A stretch of DNA of 64,000 nt from Anthopleura xanthogrammica (lineage: Eukaryota; Cnidaria; Anthozoa; Actiniaria; Actiniidae), in NCBI GenBank assembly GCA_964019055.1, contig OZ025212.1, positions 4,802,766-4,866,765 of the forward strand, in the 5' to 3' direction. A program made the translations under genes and the position numbers. Positions 63,601 through 64,000 of the stretch are shown here, one piece after another (the first letter of the stretch is position 1; each line of letters starts with the position of its first letter). The notes under the pieces were generated by a model. The model saw nothing but the letters and a program-made list of their open reading frames with translations. It was not told where the DNA came from and searched no databases.

Positions 63601-63745
63601 TTTCAACATTTCTAGTATTAAGATTAAAACGTATTTGTAGCTTGAGGTGCTCAACGACAGGTGTGAATAATTTCATCCAGTTTTCCTTCAAAGGTGTATA
63701 TCGATGTCCTGGTACAGGAATCTTCCTTGTTTCTGACTTTCCTCC
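60664..63745 (-). CDS. PNO1: RNA-binding protein PNO1 (partner of NOB1), 3' part
   Basis: Six exons read down from the right: 63745-63596, 63264-63181, 62478-62418, 61812-61695, 61406-61336, 60731-60664 (552 nt, 183 residues). Recognised by [71 protein letters not shown], the KH core [20 protein letters not shown] with [15 protein letters not shown], then [20 protein letters not shown] and the family end [15 protein letters not shown]. Phases agree at each junction. Animal PNO1 has about 250 residues, so roughly 65-70 N-terminal residues, the start codon and promoter lie right of the window. It is a KH-domain factor of pre-40S particles that binds near the 18S 3' end and controls NOB1 cleavage. 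Intron 2 (b-c) and intron 3 carry SINE sequence. Confidence 0.95.
60833..61000. repeat. GGGTTTCACTTGACGTC-family repeat, diverged copy
   Basis: TTTCACTAGACATCACTTCC, CTGACAGCACATGGTACTCA and GATAATGAGATTCAAATAC align with 30261-30443. In the last PNO1 intron. Confidence 0.6.
61963..62305 (+). repeat. SINE with triplicated 3' tail
   Basis: Head GATGTGGCATAGTGGTAGTG, B-box GGTTTGACTCC, middle GGTTTTCCTCC, then three consecutive ~54-bp tails, each containing CCTGACTTTGA(C/T)CAGCC and TTGTTTCAGGGTTCGATCTG (last copy changed). Ends AAAATTTGAAGT. In PNO1, between the exons at 61812 and 62418. Confidence 0.8.
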
Positions 63746-64000
63746 CTAAATGTCATTATAATGATGGGTTAGTAGTGCGAGGGCTATTGGGAAATGGCAA
63801 GCAGCGAACACACCTTGTGAAGCAGGTGATTGGATGGGGGAGGCAGGGGGATTTGTCTCCTTACTCTAGGCTAACATATATTAAATTTTCATGCCAATGT
63901 CTCTCCAAAACATAAACTAGTGTAGTGAAATTACTATAAAACATCAGAGCCCCTTCCCAACACATATTCTTAGGTAATCCAAGCAAAAAGTGAAAGTTGT
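63746..64000 (-). other. PNO1 intron, cut by window edge
   Basis: Directly 5' of the acceptor at 63746-63750 (minus strand TTTAG). No in-frame start or further exon seen. Confidence 0.6.

Overview
The window is eukaryotic, intron-rich, AT-rich nuclear DNA from an animal, most likely an anthozoan cnidarian (coral or sea anemone). This is inferred from the gene types (SEA/TSP1 and LRR-EGF membrane proteins beside conserved animal housekeeping genes), compact GT-AG introns, and dense short inverted-repeat transposons and tRNA-type SINEs, including a 3' retroelement fragment that I recall as common in coral assemblies. No prokaryotic or organellar gene, CRISPR array or rRNA was seen. All exon models were assembled by hand from reading frame and splice consensus, and the phases of every junction listed agree.

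Left third (1-31 kb), fast-evolving surface genes in repeat-rich DNA. On the minus strand there is a signal-peptide first exon whose remainder is not in the window (2481-2538). Next is a six-exon gene (8206-5591) for a secreted/anchored protein with a His/Pro/Ser pentapeptide stalk encoded by a 15-bp minisatellite, a SEA domain, a TSP1-like domain and a C-terminal membrane helix. The two genes share an upstream sequence block and look like paralogues. On the plus strand follow a seven-exon LRR-EGF-EGF transmembrane protein with a polyproline tail (9690-16100), 8 kb of mostly repetitive intergenic DNA, and a seven-exon DUF229 sulfatase-like type II membrane protein (24444-30023).

Right two thirds, conserved cell-biology genes: WDR20 (32627-37808, plus), SCFD1/SLY1 (40202-52851, plus, 26 coding exons, complete), an intronless class A GPCR (54166-55713, plus), an intronless gene joining an N-terminal SOCS box to a degenerate protein kinase domain (58461-59483, plus), and the 3' six exons of PNO1 (63745-60664, minus; its first exon lies beyond the right edge). 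These genes do not form one pathway; they act in deubiquitinase regulation, ER-Golgi fusion, signalling, putative ubiquitin-ligase adaptor function and 40S ribosome maturation.

The most unusual coding feature is the SOCS-box pseudokinase. The most informative non-coding features are transposons whose target-site duplications can be read directly: two different families with CA...TG ends and 7-bp duplications, one element with 8-bp duplications confirmed by a paralogous empty site, and several nested insertions.
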